Shown here in pieces: positions 51,232 through 62,189 of a DNA stretch of 64,000 nucleotides. The translations under genes and the position numbers were made by a program. Under the pieces are notes generated by a model. That model was not told where the DNA came from, searched no databases, and saw nothing but the letters and a program-made list of their open reading frames with translations. How positions within the stretch are numbered: the stretch's first letter is position 1; each line of letters begins with the position of its first letter. Origin of the DNA: Thalassia testudinum (lineage: Eukaryota > Streptophyta > Magnoliopsida > Alismatales > Hydrocharitaceae); assembly GCA_037157565.1 (NCBI GenBank), contig JAZHRO010000073.1, forward strand, positions 91,242,001 through 91,306,000, written 5' to 3'.

Positions 51232-52694
51232 TCAGGTTACAGAGAATTGAAGCTCAAAAGGATAATCGTTGAATGTGTGCTTGAGTTGAACATCCTCAAA
51301 ACAAATGTCGTAAGGGTTCTGATTTGATGGTTTTAGCTTAAAAGGAACCCTTCGACTCAATCTTCCATTTCCTCCAAAATTAACTTCCCAAATCAGAACT
51401 TCCCAGCTCCTATCCTCCACATTCAGCATACCAAATTCCAGGACCTCTTATATATTAATCACCCCATCTGAAATCTCCAAGTCTAAATGATGTGGCAGAA
51501 TCAAAATTGACTTGGGTCTAATTATCTCAGAATTAGAATCATCAATAAGCTCAACGGGGTGTAACTGACAATCAGGGCATTGAATTGAATCCTCTAGAAA
51601 ATGCGATTCTAGATCTGTAATGTATGCCCTAAGATCAGTTTCCTCAATTATTGGGCTATTAAATGATCTATCAGATTCCTCAGGCCCAATCATCTCACAG
51701 AAATCGTGTTCAGAAAACTCACGTGAGACTTTGCAACTTGAATCTTCACCATCAAAGAAATCAGGATCCGTATCAATGTATGTCCCAAAATCATTTGTCA
51801 CTTTCAGTTCCAAGGAGATATATGTTTCCTCGTAACCTGGCTCAGTGATCTTAGGTGAAGAAATTAGATCTTCCTTAATTGGTTACTTTAATTCAATCTG
51901 GTCAGCCTCGTAACACGTGTCCCCCCGAACAGGTGCTTGAGCAGGTTCTGTCATTGGCTTTCCAGAAGAGGGTTCATCCTAGGAATCATCCCAAGATTGA
52001 ATCAAAGCAACCACGAATCTCATCCTCAATTTCGCTAATTTCCTAAGTAGAAACTCACCCGGGTTCTTATCCTTAACATCCTGGAGCCAATCCAACAATG
52101 ACTTGTTTAAATCATCAATCATTTCAATCAGGGGCTCCAATCTCTCAATGCAAGGTGTTGGCTGAACTTCTAAAGATTGAATAATATTCCTCAAGTTAAC
52201 CAGAACCTTATCTTGAACCTGGTTAACCTGAACCAAATGAGTTGGTTCAGGGTTGGGCGGGTTTGGGCTCAATGCAAGGGAATTAACGAATTGAGATTCA
52301 TTATACCCTTCCTGATAATAGGTCATTTCAGATTGTTGAAAATATGGTGATGACCTAAAGGCAGTGAAATCAGAGGATGGGTAGGGATTAGTGTATCCTT
52401 CTTGATTGTAGATCGTATTAGGTTGTTCATGAAAGGAAGACAATCTATAATCGATGTAGCTCTGAGAAGGATAGCAATTAGAATCAAAGTGTTCAGGGTT
52501 AGACCCTAAACATGGGGTCCAGAATTGTATCCCCAATCCGAATTATCCCAACTAACTGATGGTTGATTATAGCACGAGTTGGGATAATTGTCTTGTTGAG
52601 GATAATTCACAACAGGAGGGAAAGAGCAGGAATGCGTGAAATATGTGGAAGGATTCATGAGACACGAGAGGAAGAAAGGTGCCCTGCAATACAA
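51232..52694 (-). pseudogene. A-D-group acidic ORF in C, function unknown
   Basis: On the minus strand the conserved ATG is at 52658 (MNPSTYFTHS), just after the acceptor-like TTTGTATTGCAG. The Tyr/Pro-rich part is followed by VNQVQDKVLVNLRNIIQSLE, FLLRKLAKLRMRFVVALIQS and an acidic segment (51813-51448) with IIRPKSIL. LNVEDRSWEVLIWEVNFGG comes at 51429. A frame change near 52520 and several stops (for example near 51978 and 51430) break it. From 52536 to 51232 the pieces remain in one frame. It matches the A2 protein along its length. Confidence 0.6.
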
Positions 52695-53860
52695 ACAATC
52701 AAACCTGTCCTTAAATGGGTTAGCCTATAAACCTACAGACTCCCAAAACTCGTCTTGACATAAAGGAACGATTTGATCTACTTCTGTCTGTTAAATCCAA
52801 CCAGTTAGAAGGAGGGACTGGGGAGAAGGTTCTTCCTTCGGCTTACACCTCCGGTTCATAGTGTACACCCCAACTGCGATCGTTTGACTCTGCTCCCCTA
52901 GCTAGACATCAAATTGAACAGTAGAAACAGACTAATCGAAAATAATCTCGTTCTGAGTTCTGAAGAGCGAATTCAATCCTTAAGGCCAACGTCTACTCTG
53001 TTTTATTTAGGGTTAGGTTTGAATGTGCTTTGGAATGTGATGGGCCCTTTAAATGGGTTGTGCCCTTAATGATTGATTGATTTGTGTGTGCATGCACAAC
53101 CAGTGGTTTTCAAGCAAGATTATTTTTGATGTGGTGAATTTTAAGGTTCAAATCTTGCTCAGTAGCTTTTAGAATTCAACTTTAGGTGTTTTCAATCAGG
53201 TTTCGTTGGCACACCAAGTTTTACAAGCACGGGTGAAAATGTTTTCCCTTGAAGCTTAAAAAGAATGTGGAGTGCCTGGTAAATCCCTAAGAGTTGAACC
53301 TAATTGACAGCTACTTGATGAGTTGAATTTAATTGAAGTGGTGCAGCCCAAACAACTCAAACAACTGGCCACAAATGCACCACTAAGTTAGGCACACAAA
53401 GATGGTTAACCTAGAATGATTTCTACTCTTTTATGTGTTGCTTTATGTGTACCGGTTCCACAAATCAGAACCTGGTTGAGTAGAAATAAATCAATTAGGT
53501 TAAGTGCCTTTGAATGTGGGTGTAAGTTGTGTGTTTGTTGAAAATTACCCCACAAAATTATCTTTTTATCTTTTATTATTTTTTTTAAATGGAGGTGGAA
53601 TGAATGTGAGTGAGAATCCAAACAACCAAACTATTCCTAGGATTTATACAAACACCTAGGTTAATTGGAATTTGGATTTAATGTGGTGAATGAAATCTAT
53701 GGAGGGGGAAAGAGTGGGGGATAACTTACAAAACCTTCCACAGCACTTTACTCCAATCTACCGCTTTTGCTCGTCTCAAAAGAGTACCATAAGAAAGGAG
53801 AAAAGTGTAGTAAATGATTTGTATGTTACAAAACGGGAAGAGAAATCAAAGATCGTCTCC
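52695..53860 (-). other. C leader
   Basis: This noncoding leader is on the minus strand. The conserved leader box lies at 52890-52803 (GTCAAACGATCGCAGTTGGG to CAGTCCCTCC). The rest is AT-rich and resembles A2's leader, for example the AGAATGTGGAGTGCCTGG-type segment near 53270. No gene is seen. Confidence 0.5.
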
Positions 53861-53918
53861 TCCCCAGCAACGGCGCCAAAATGTTGAACGTTCGAATCAT
53901 TCCCTAGCAATGGTGCCA
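53861..53918 (-). other. Doubled primer-binding site of C
   Basis: On the minus strand two tRNA-Asp-type sites occur in tandem: TGGCACCATTGCTAGGGA (53918-53901) and TGGCGCCGTTGCTGGGGA (53878-53861). Each is preceded by an LTR tail (ATTCGTGCAACATT and ATTCGAACGTTCAACATT). The 3' LTR ends ATTCGTAACGTTCAATA, so it matches the second tail. The copies are not identical, which points to template switching between related elements or an old duplication. Confidence 0.75.
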
Positions 53919-55693
53919 AAATGTTGCACGAATCGAATGGCTACGCTAACGTGTTCGATTTTGGAGAACCTGTCATTGTAGCTTGAAAGCGAAGAATTCG
54001 TGTTCAACAAATAAAATTTATACGAAAATGCAAATTCTGGGTCGAACATAGGGAGGCGGACATTTGATTTAAAAACTACACATTTCTTTTTATTTGTCAC
54101 GAGGTAATTCAATTTAAAACTATCTAATTAGTTACAATAAATAGAAGAGAGAGAGAGAGAATACTACACATAGAAATCAAAATGAGATATAGAATAAATA
54201 GAGAATTTATCATTAGGGGGATTTGTTAATTACAACTAGAAAGCATAAAACAATTGCACTAGAAAGCGATAAATTTACTCTAGAAAGCATTAAAAGAATG
54301 GAGGGAGAAATGTCCTCCTCGACGATCTCTTGGAGGATGCGCAGAACTACACTAGAAAGCAATGAATCTATACTAGAAAATAGTAAAAAGAATAGGGAGA
54401 GAGAAATCCTCCTCTACAGTCGCTTGGAGGACGAACCGGATGGGACGACGCCTGGACGAAGGAGAACGAAGTGGATGAAGGAGGATGAAGCAGAAGAACT
54501 GGAATGGAGTAGCATGCCGTCGTCGTCGTGGGATCCACATCCGAAGGGGGACGAAAATTTGGACTTTTTCTCGCGAGAAACATCCCGGGTGTGGGACAAG
54601 CTTCGCTTGAGCTTTGGAGGGTAGAGAAGAGAAGGAAGGGATGAGAATTTCGTATGGAGGGGGTCTCCTTTTATAGTTGCAAGGAGTGGGGGCAAAATGG
54701 TCATTACAACTTTAAAATAATAATTGAGGGGTCTTTAGTGACGAATAAAACCATCGCTAAAGCCTCCTTCGTGGGCGTCGTGGGTGGCTCGCGCTTGCTT
54801 GCTCGCCTGCCCGCAAGCGCAACGCTTGCGCACGTCTGCTGAGTCTCAACTGTCTGATCGCGAGATCGGACGGCTTAAGACGCATCTTCGCCTGCTGCTG
54901 CTCCCGCCTGGCGTGTACGATGCTGCATGAAGCCACGTGTGCAATAGCGTGTGAACGCTATCGGGCGCCCGTGGCCATTGGATTGCGATCTGACGGTTGA
55001 TAAAAAACACGCCACTCACCTCAGAAACCGCTTGGCGAGGCTCGAATGCGCACCAGCGCCTCACGATAAGGCGCTGGACCGCTGCGTTACCTCGCCCAAA
55101 AGGTCACGTGGATGATTTTAAAGAGCCGCGTCCACAGCCGTTGGATCGAGATCCAACGGCGAAGAGGGGGTGGGTGCGCGGTCTTCATAGAATGTAAGCG
55201 ACCGTTTGGGCGACCGAGATGGCACCACGTCGCACCATCTTGGCCGTCCATCTTCTGGAAGTTGTAGATGGTGCCACGGATGTCAGATTGACTCGATTTT
55301 TGCGTCGTTGAGCTGCGATCGTCGATCCGAATTCATCCGTGCGGTCGGATTTGTCATCTGAAGTGTATATTTACACCATCCTGGCCCTTGATCTTCTAGG
55401 GTTCCCCAGTCACTATCTGATGCTACGGATGCCTGATTAGGGCGATCTTGGAGTCGTTGAACTCCAATCGTCGCCCTGATCACATCCATACGGTTGGATC
55501 TTTGATCCGAGGCCTCGATAAAATGTTTACCCTGTCTAAGCACATAAAAGGAGATAATTAGCCTCCATTTTATTCAAACTACTCTAAATGCAAGATGATG
55601 CATGTTATGCAATATTTATATCATGAAATGCAATCCTATGCTTAAGAACATGCATAAATAGACATTTTAAGTAGTGTAAATGTGTTTACATCA
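53882..55693 (-). mobile_element. 5' LTR of C
   Basis: This LTR is homologous to 40828-42608. It starts TGATGTAAACAC at 55693. Its distal end carries the extra PBS-tail copy (53921-53891). It contains an AACGG inverted pair (CAGCCGTTGGATC-GA-GATCCAACGG, 55135-55160), a degraded G-box palindrome near 55220 and the tRNA-like module. A TTTAGTGAC hairpin (54733-54762) and TATAAAA at 54675-54669 follow. Confidence 0.85.
55034..55096 (-). promoter_or_regulatory. tRNA-like module with closing stem in C 5' LTR
   Basis: On the minus strand GGCGAGG (55096-55090) pairs perfectly with CCTCGCC (55040-55034), giving a 7-bp acceptor-like stem followed by A. Inside is a hairpin CCAGCGCCT-TATCGTG-AGGCGCTGG with nine perfect pairs and a seven-base loop, like an anticodon arm. 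GCATTCGAGCC (55049-55039) is a B-box and overlaps the closing stem. The other C LTR has the same structure with single mismatches in both stems (41954-42013). The D-arm is not convincing, so it is not a standard cloverleaf. Confidence 0.55.
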
Positions 55694-55700
55694 TTTATCA

Positions 55701-57776
55701 TACCCCCATGCTTACTTTTTCCTAGTCCCTAGCAAAATTAACCTAAATGCTGTGTATCAAAGTTGAGTTAGGATTCGATTATTTAGGCAAAATTTGTCGA
55801 TTGCTTTAGAAAATCTCAACCCCAAGACCTAATTACAGAAACTTAACAGTGCCAGGGTGTCCACCAGAATACAGACCGTCCAAGCCATCACCTTATTTGG
55901 AAAGAGAAGATACACAATTATTTTCTTGTTTATCTTCTTTTCTAACTTTTTTTTATAGTTTTGGAGTTTGAGATTTCCGGGATAATCTTTCACGGCTATC
56001 CGACCTACCCAAGACTCGGAAAGGACTCTAAGATCTAAGCATCTAGTGAAAAGAGTGAAAGACTCACTAGGTGGCCGTTAAAGCGAACATCAGGCTTCTA
56101 TGACCCTAGGTGACCATGCCTAGAGGTTTTTCTTTTCGAACAGTAGCTTTCACACTACTTTTATTTATGGGGTCAACACAAGGGTGAACCCAGTATATAT
56201 CTCCTCAGTTTATTCTACTTCCCTACTTCTTCCCTAAGTGTTTTGGGAATTATTGTGCATTTTTGTGATCTAGGCTCTGGAGAACTGGCCAATGGACTAT
56301 TACCCACGGCAACTTGCCAGGCATTCTCATGCAGTGAAGTGTGGTTTTGTTTATTATTATTTTTTAAATTTTTTTAATTTTCTCCTTTTCTCTCTTTTTT
56401 TTTTAAGGAGGTGGCTTCTTTGATCTAAGATTTACCTAAAAGCAATATGACAAAAATGGTCTTGTGGCCGGGCTCTGGACAACTGGCCAATGAGTTATTA
56501 CCATCGACAACTTGCCAGCTATACCACCCTAGATAGTTCATTAGCTATCCAATTTCCAAAGAAACTGTTGAAAGGTAAGTGAGTCCAAAAAGTGTGTAGA
56601 TGCTTAGGCTTAAAGTCCCCTCAGATCAGAGGGTGGGTTGATAAGTCATATACTTATCACCCCAATTTATTGACCAATTAAAATAGAATTACTTGGCAAG
56701 GACTCGAGACTAAGTCCACATTCAAGTGGACACCCAGGCTAATTAAGCCTGAACACCTGAAGAGTCTACGTATTTAGGTTTGAAAGTATCAATTCCTAAA
56801 GTTTGCAACTGCTAATGCCTAAGTTCCCATCTCCTAATTTTATTTTTTTTTAAACTAAAATAACAGGAAATTATTATTACAGTTGACAAAAAGATTATAA
56901 GATATATCCACCCCCCCATGCTTAGCTATTGCAATGTCCTCATTGTTAGGAATGCAGGCATGCAAGAGAGTAGAAGTGGATGTATAGCACCTGGTTTCCA
57001 TGGGATTCTGGTCAGCTTGGAACGGTCTTTACACATGCTAAGTTTAGTGCCTTCAGCTAGGCGATGATCGGCCCATGGTGGTTAAGGCAAGTTAAGAGCA
57101 ACCTTGCCCAAGACGGGTTCAGGGAGAAAATGGTCAACAAAGGGTTTGAGACACTGTTTTTTGACCTTGAAGATATTACACGTCTTTAGGTCAGAGATTT
57201 TGACGATCCCGTTAGGGAAAATCTGCTTAATAATGAATGAGCTATCCCACTTAGACCTGAGTTTGCCAGGGAAAAGCTTCAATTGAGAATTGAAAAGCCA
57301 GACCTTCTGTTTCGGCTCAAAGCTCTTACATGAAATCATTTGGTCATGGAGAGCTTTGGTTCTTGCCTTATAGATTCTGGCACTTTCATAAGCATCATTT
57401 CGAAGCTCCTCCAACATAGATAGTTGGCGTTTCCTGGTTTTCCTGGCCAACTCTAGGTCAAAATTACATTTCATAATGGCCCAAAATGGCCGGTGTTCAA
57501 GTTCTATGGGTAAGTAACAGGCCTTAGCAAACACCAGATAGAATGGAGAGACATTGATAGGAATTTTGTATGTTGTACGGTAGGCCCAAAGAGCATCATC
57601 TATCTTTTGGATCCAATCCTTTCTATCAGGACTAACGGTTTTCTGCAAGATGTCTTTGATCTCTCGATTGGAGACCTTAGCCTGTCCATTCATCTGAGGG
57701 TGGTAAGGTGTGGAAATCCGATAATTCACCCAATATTTCCATAATAAATTTTGAAACTGGGCATGACTAAAATGTG
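55701..57776 (-). mobile_element. D2: 3' internal fragment of a second D unit
   Basis: On the minus strand: integrase C-terminus (57771-57082), post-ORF block (CCTAGCTGAAGGCACTAAACT, about 57065-57040), internal G-rich tract (56945-56909), paired repeats (56530-56465 and 56329-56267) and polypurine tract (AAGCATGGGGGTA, ending 55701). The middle D LTR (3' LTR) follows. The 3' LTR of E2 cuts it at 57777. This is the only pol coding sequence of an LTR element in the window. Confidence 0.8.
57082..57771 (-). pseudogene. Ty3/gypsy (Athila-like) integrase C-terminal fragment
   Basis: Integrase joins the retroelement cDNA to chromosomal DNA. The fragment begins FSHAQFQNLLWKYWVNYR and continues ISTPYHPQMNGQAKVSNREI, IQKIDDALWAYRTTYK, LVFAKACYLPIELEHRPFWA and a Lys/Arg-rich helical segment. 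It ends with a GPY/F-like region, LFPGKLRSKWDSSFIIKQIF. The catalytic Glu of the DDE triad, expected in NGQAEVSN, is Lys here (codon 57678-57676, AAG for GAG). The GPF core reads SSF. The 230-codon stretch has no stop, so decay is slight. It is truncated at the N-side by E2, with the rest of pol beyond reach. It is the best hint of the autonomous partner of the A-D group. Confidence 0.88.
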
Positions 57777-60563
57777 TGTTGACAGAGCGAAATCGATGTT
57801 TTTAAATGCTACGTCTTAGTATAGGTCAAAATCGCTTGAAGACAAATAAGATTTGTAACTCGAATGACAGTCCGAGGTCGAACACAGGGTGCAAATAGGA
57901 ATTCACACACTAATCTTAATAACGCAAATGAACACAAGAATTTAAACCACAAAATGATATTCAATAAATACTAATCTGTCACATTAGATATTCAATGAAT
58001 TTTCATGTATTTTGAGGCAATGAAAAAAAGTAGAGAAGCTAAAACATTGGTGATTTAAATCACCAATTATACTCTAAGCATATATATCAAGCATTCAATC
58101 AATGTAAATTTCTCAACAGTATTTCTAAATCAAGACTCAAATCAGATGTCAGGTGTAATGACTAGATGACTTAACTGACAAGTGCTACAGTGCTTCCTTA
58201 GAACTACTCTTATTCTTCCTCCTCTTCTTTACTTCTCTACTTCTACTTTTTTCCTTTCTTCTTTAGCTCTCCTTCAACAGCTACTCTCTCTCTTCTCTCC
58301 TCTTCTTTACGCATGAGCCTTCTTCACCTTTGCATCTTCAAGTCCTCTTCTCTTCTTTCTTCACGCATAGAGGGAGGCACTTTCAAATTTGGCTAGGTGT
58401 CGCACAGGGCAAAACCCTCCCCTGCCCTCGTGCGCTTTCCTCTTCTCTTCCTCTTAGGCTTCGCCCTCCTAGGGCCACGATCAAGGTAATCGAGTTATCA
58501 GGCAGAGCATACACAGGACCTGGCTTACTAGCGTGGGTGGTGAGCAAGGAGTGCTTAGGTTAGGCGAGTTATCAGATCGGCCAGACCTGCGGGTTAGGTG
58601 TTGCGGGTGAGGTGCATGTAAGGTTCATGTGAGGACCTCACCTCCTGTACTTGCTGAGGCGATAAACCTTGAGCATAGAATCAATATATGTGAGTGCTTC
58701 ACTTCAAATGCTTCCAAGGTGGGACTAAAGTCCCACCCTTCCTTCGCGTAGCAGTAGTAGTAGCTCCTTCATCTAATTCACATTCTCTATTGGTCAAACG
58801 GTCCAATTGATGGACAAAAAGGGAACCTGGAATGGTTTAGCGTCACGTGGGCGTGATGCCTCGTGCTATCAAGCATGGAGCAAGCTTCGAGCTTGCTCAA
58901 AGCATGCTTTTAATTGTAGGAAAAATTTGTAACCTAAAAACCAAGAATAAGGCCTCTCAGCCATGTTAAAGCACTCAGGAAGTGACATCGAATGACAACA
59001 AACGTAACCATGGTGGTGCGGAGGTGATTGGTAGAGTGAGGAGGTCTGACAACCTCGGACTGTTGGTGTGGAGGGCGTGGTGTTCGTCTGAGGGTTTGGG
59101 GGGATGGGAAGGCAAATAGGGAGAGGGGTTTCATCGAGGGTGGTGTGGTGAAGGTAATGAGGTGGTTGGCGAGTTGATTGGTGGTTTGTGGAGGTGAGAT
59201 GGAATCTCCAGAGGAGTGGTAGAAGACAGGGAAGAGAGACGTGAGTGTGTAGAGTCGGGGCTATTTTTGGGATTTTTCGGTAGGAATCTAAACTAGAAAT
59301 CGAAGCTAACTAATTTAACCTAATCTAAATGGATGAAAGGAGGGAGAACGACACCTGCATTGGTAGGCCGATACCAGGGAAGAAGACACTCCAGTTATGG
59401 GGATAATGATGATGACGGAGATAAAGGGGCTCCTACTGGTACGGTCAAGAGCGGACGAAAGCGAGGAAAGGAATCCGGCCACTAGTATTGTGGACGGACG
59501 ATAAAGGAGGTTAGGAGGAGCCCCCGAAGCTTGTCGAGCTTCATGGCTGGAAGAGGAAGGAGGAATATGGGGATTTCACGGTCGGAATCAAATCTTGGAG
59601 TTTGGCCAAGCCCAGGGCATGCTTATATAGGGCTTAGGAGGTCGTATTGAGCTTGGAAGCCAAGCTAGGAATGTTCATCAGAGTAGGAGATCCATCTCCT
59701 TGAAGGATTCACATGAGAGATTCGCCGAGATCTGGAGCTTGGCAATTGGCACAAAAGGAAGGGAATTCCTTGATGAACTTCCCTTTAAAATTTGAGAGGG
59801 ATTCGTCAAGGAATCAACGAGAACATGGAAAATTTAGGTCATCAAAGTTTGTAGGAATAGGATTCATGGCTGAAGGGACCTTTCTGTGAAGACGATGATA
59901 AAGTTAGGGGGCCATTTGCAAGGAATTCAAAAAGCTAAGGATCTGAATGAGATAGAGTCTGATTGGACCAAAATGGTAGCTTGGTCAAGATGTTCTTAGA
60001 TTGGGCCCAAATTTTGATACAAACCTAATTTTGTCCAAAGGAATATAATGGTAAAGTTGTATTTAGGTTTTTACCAATTTTGGCAGGGTAATTTGTGCAA
60101 AAACCCAAATTAGGTGTAAATGTCTCTCTAGGTTTGTTTTGGGTCAAGACGGGTTCTGATGTTCAAATTCAAGGTACCATACCCTAAAGAGAATTTTTAT
60201 ATGATTTTTAGAGGGTTTAGGTGAATTTTATCCTAACCAAAACCTCAGTTAATTAAGCAGGTCTATTTTTAGAGTTTCAGAAGTCACTTAATTCTCAAAA
60301 CACGTGAAAACCCTTTTCTGTTTGTTTTAACTAACTTGTTGGATATTTAAGGCCATTTATCCCTTAAGTAACCCCTGAGAAAACCAGTGGTTATTCTGCA
60401 TTCATGATATGATGGCAAAATTGAAGTTTTAACCTTATTTTACTGTATTTCTCTCAGAATGATTATGTAATGAATAAGGGCTCTCTAGCGGTTTTGTAGG
60501 AGCTTTTATTCCTTGATACTGACTAAATTGAGCTAGTTATGGCTCATGATTTTGTTTGCATCA
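57777..60563 (-). mobile_element. 3' LTR of element E2 (E family)
   Basis: On the minus strand it starts TGATGCAAACAAAATCATGAG at 60563, after the tract GCTAGGCATGAGGGTA, and ends ...CTCTGTCAACA at 57777. Length is 2787 bp. It shares with E1 the start region, the CGACCTCGGACT box (near 57880), a purine-rich tract (58200-58330; pyrimidines on the plus strand) and an snRNA-type element plus TATA. It is inserted in D2's integrase. The candidate target duplication is ATGTG (57772-57776), but its partner is outside the window. Confidence 0.83.
58683..58725 (-). promoter_or_regulatory. snRNA-type element plus TATA in E2 LTR
   Basis: On the minus strand GTCCCACCTTG (58725-58715) matches the USE consensus with two differences. 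CATATATT begins about 25 bases later (58690-58683). It lies inside a perfect short hairpin, GTGGGACT-AA-AGTCCCAC (58719-58736). Confidence 0.45.
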
Positions 60564-62189
60564 TACCCTCATGCCTAGCTTTTGCTAGCCGCTTAGCAAA
60601 ATTTCATGGAATTAACTCAAATTCTAGACCATATGCCTTTTTATGCTAAGATTTCTACTATGTACTTTCTTTTATAGATTAGGTTAGAATGCCAATAATA
60701 GGTCTAGAGGTGCTCAAGTACCAATCAAGATCCAGACCTGACCAGCTCTGGCCTCAGTCCGCTACGAAGGTTTCTAAGGCCTACAAGAACAAACCTAGGG
60801 TTCGTTGAACTCCGCGGTTAAAGTACCCCTGCTTGTAACATTTTTATCCTAGGTTCAATTTGTAGTGCATTTTTGTAGGAGAGAGAGAGAAGATTTTTTT
60901 TTTTGTTGGAGAGTTTTCTCTCTTTTTTCTTTCTTTATTTCTAGCTTCAGATTAGCTTTACAGCATGGTCTGTATCAGATTCCTAGCTCCCACCATCAAT
61001 CCTCATAGGGTCCTTGGCAATTGATGCTTTGAGTTAGCACCACCGATGGCAACCCCAGAACCTTGGCTTTCGAGATTTCAGGATAATCCTGCCCATGGCA
61101 TTCTATAGCTAAATTCAGGCCCAAGCAATCGACATTTTGGGATAATCCCATCCATGACACCTGAACTAGCACAAGGTGCTTACATGCCCTTGATAGGATA
61201 TTTAGATATCCTAGGAGACAAGCATTGAGGAGACGGTATGTTATTATGCATCTTTGAGGGGAATTTCTTGCCACTCCATGCTGGGAACTCTTCCAAATCA
61301 ATTTGTGTTGATCAACCACTCCTAATCTAGATAGCTTTTTCAGAGCAAATTTATTGCTTTTGCATGATTTTGATAATTAAGAGCACTAAACCAGACTGTG
61401 TGTGGATTAAGGTGCTTAGGTTACCAAGTCCCACAAACTAGAGGTTAGTTAACGAGGTCGAATAATCCCTAAGCCTTAGACCTAATACTTAAGCTTCACA
61501 TTTTCCCTAACCTCTAGAGGACTATCCAGATGTTAACGGATACTTGAATTTTTAAGCCTAAAATCAAGCCCAAGAGGCTTAAGATCAGTATTCATACTAA
61601 TCTCTTTTGTTTCTTAGCACTTTTAATTCTTTTATTTCTTTCTTTTGATTTGGCCTAGAACTAATTCGATTCCTTAATCTTTTACTAAAGGCTATCTTTT
61701 TGTTTCAAATTGTTGCTCCTTTTTGACATTTATATCACCTCCGCTTTTCCTCCTTAAAATTGATATGCAATTAATTCATTAAAAATTTCCTCCCTTCTCC
61801 ATTTTTTTGTTCTTTTTCAATTTTCTATGTTTTGGGTTTTCTTTTTTTGGAATATGTATTTTTTATGAGAACCCTTCCGAACATTGAATTTTTGTATGTT
61901 TACACTTTACCACCCCCATGCCTAAGTTTTCCAATGTCCTCATTGTAAATAGAGGGCAAGTAATAGTTTTGGGTTCAAGAATTTAGAACATGATTATTGG
62001 GTGGGCAAACAGGTCGAGGATGACTATTGCAGATGATTTCAAGACCAAATATGAGTACCATAGGTGGGATCGACTGTTCTAAAACTGAACTCATAGTGTA
62101 ATAGGTGTGAAGTACAAAAGGATAATCAGAAGGATCTCAGGTTTTTTGGATAACGGGTTGCCTCTCGTTAAGCGCTAAATTCGATGCCT
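60564..62189 (-). mobile_element. E2 3' noncoding internal region
   Basis: On the minus strand it includes the post-ORF block (GAAGGCATCGAATTTAGCGC then GAGAGGCAACCCG, about 62190-62155), the internal G-rich tract (61946-61909), the triple repeat (about 61175-61017) and the polypurine tract ending 60564. It parallels E1 15113-16722 point by point. No gene is present. Confidence 0.7.

Larger units (their letters stand above)
40828..55693 (-). mobile_element. Element C: non-autonomous LTR retrotransposon (contains element B)
   Basis: The element is flanked by TTTAT at 40823-40827 and 55694-55698. It lies seven to nine bases inside the start of the middle D LTR. On the minus strand: 5' LTR (55693-53882), doubled primer-binding site (53918-53861), leader, acidic ORF (52658-51232), internal G-rich tract (50866-50829), paired repeats (50440-50180), polypurine tract (42626-42609) and 3' LTR (42608-40828). 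Element B splits the part between the repeats and the polypurine tract. There is no pol-type domain. Confidence 0.88.
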
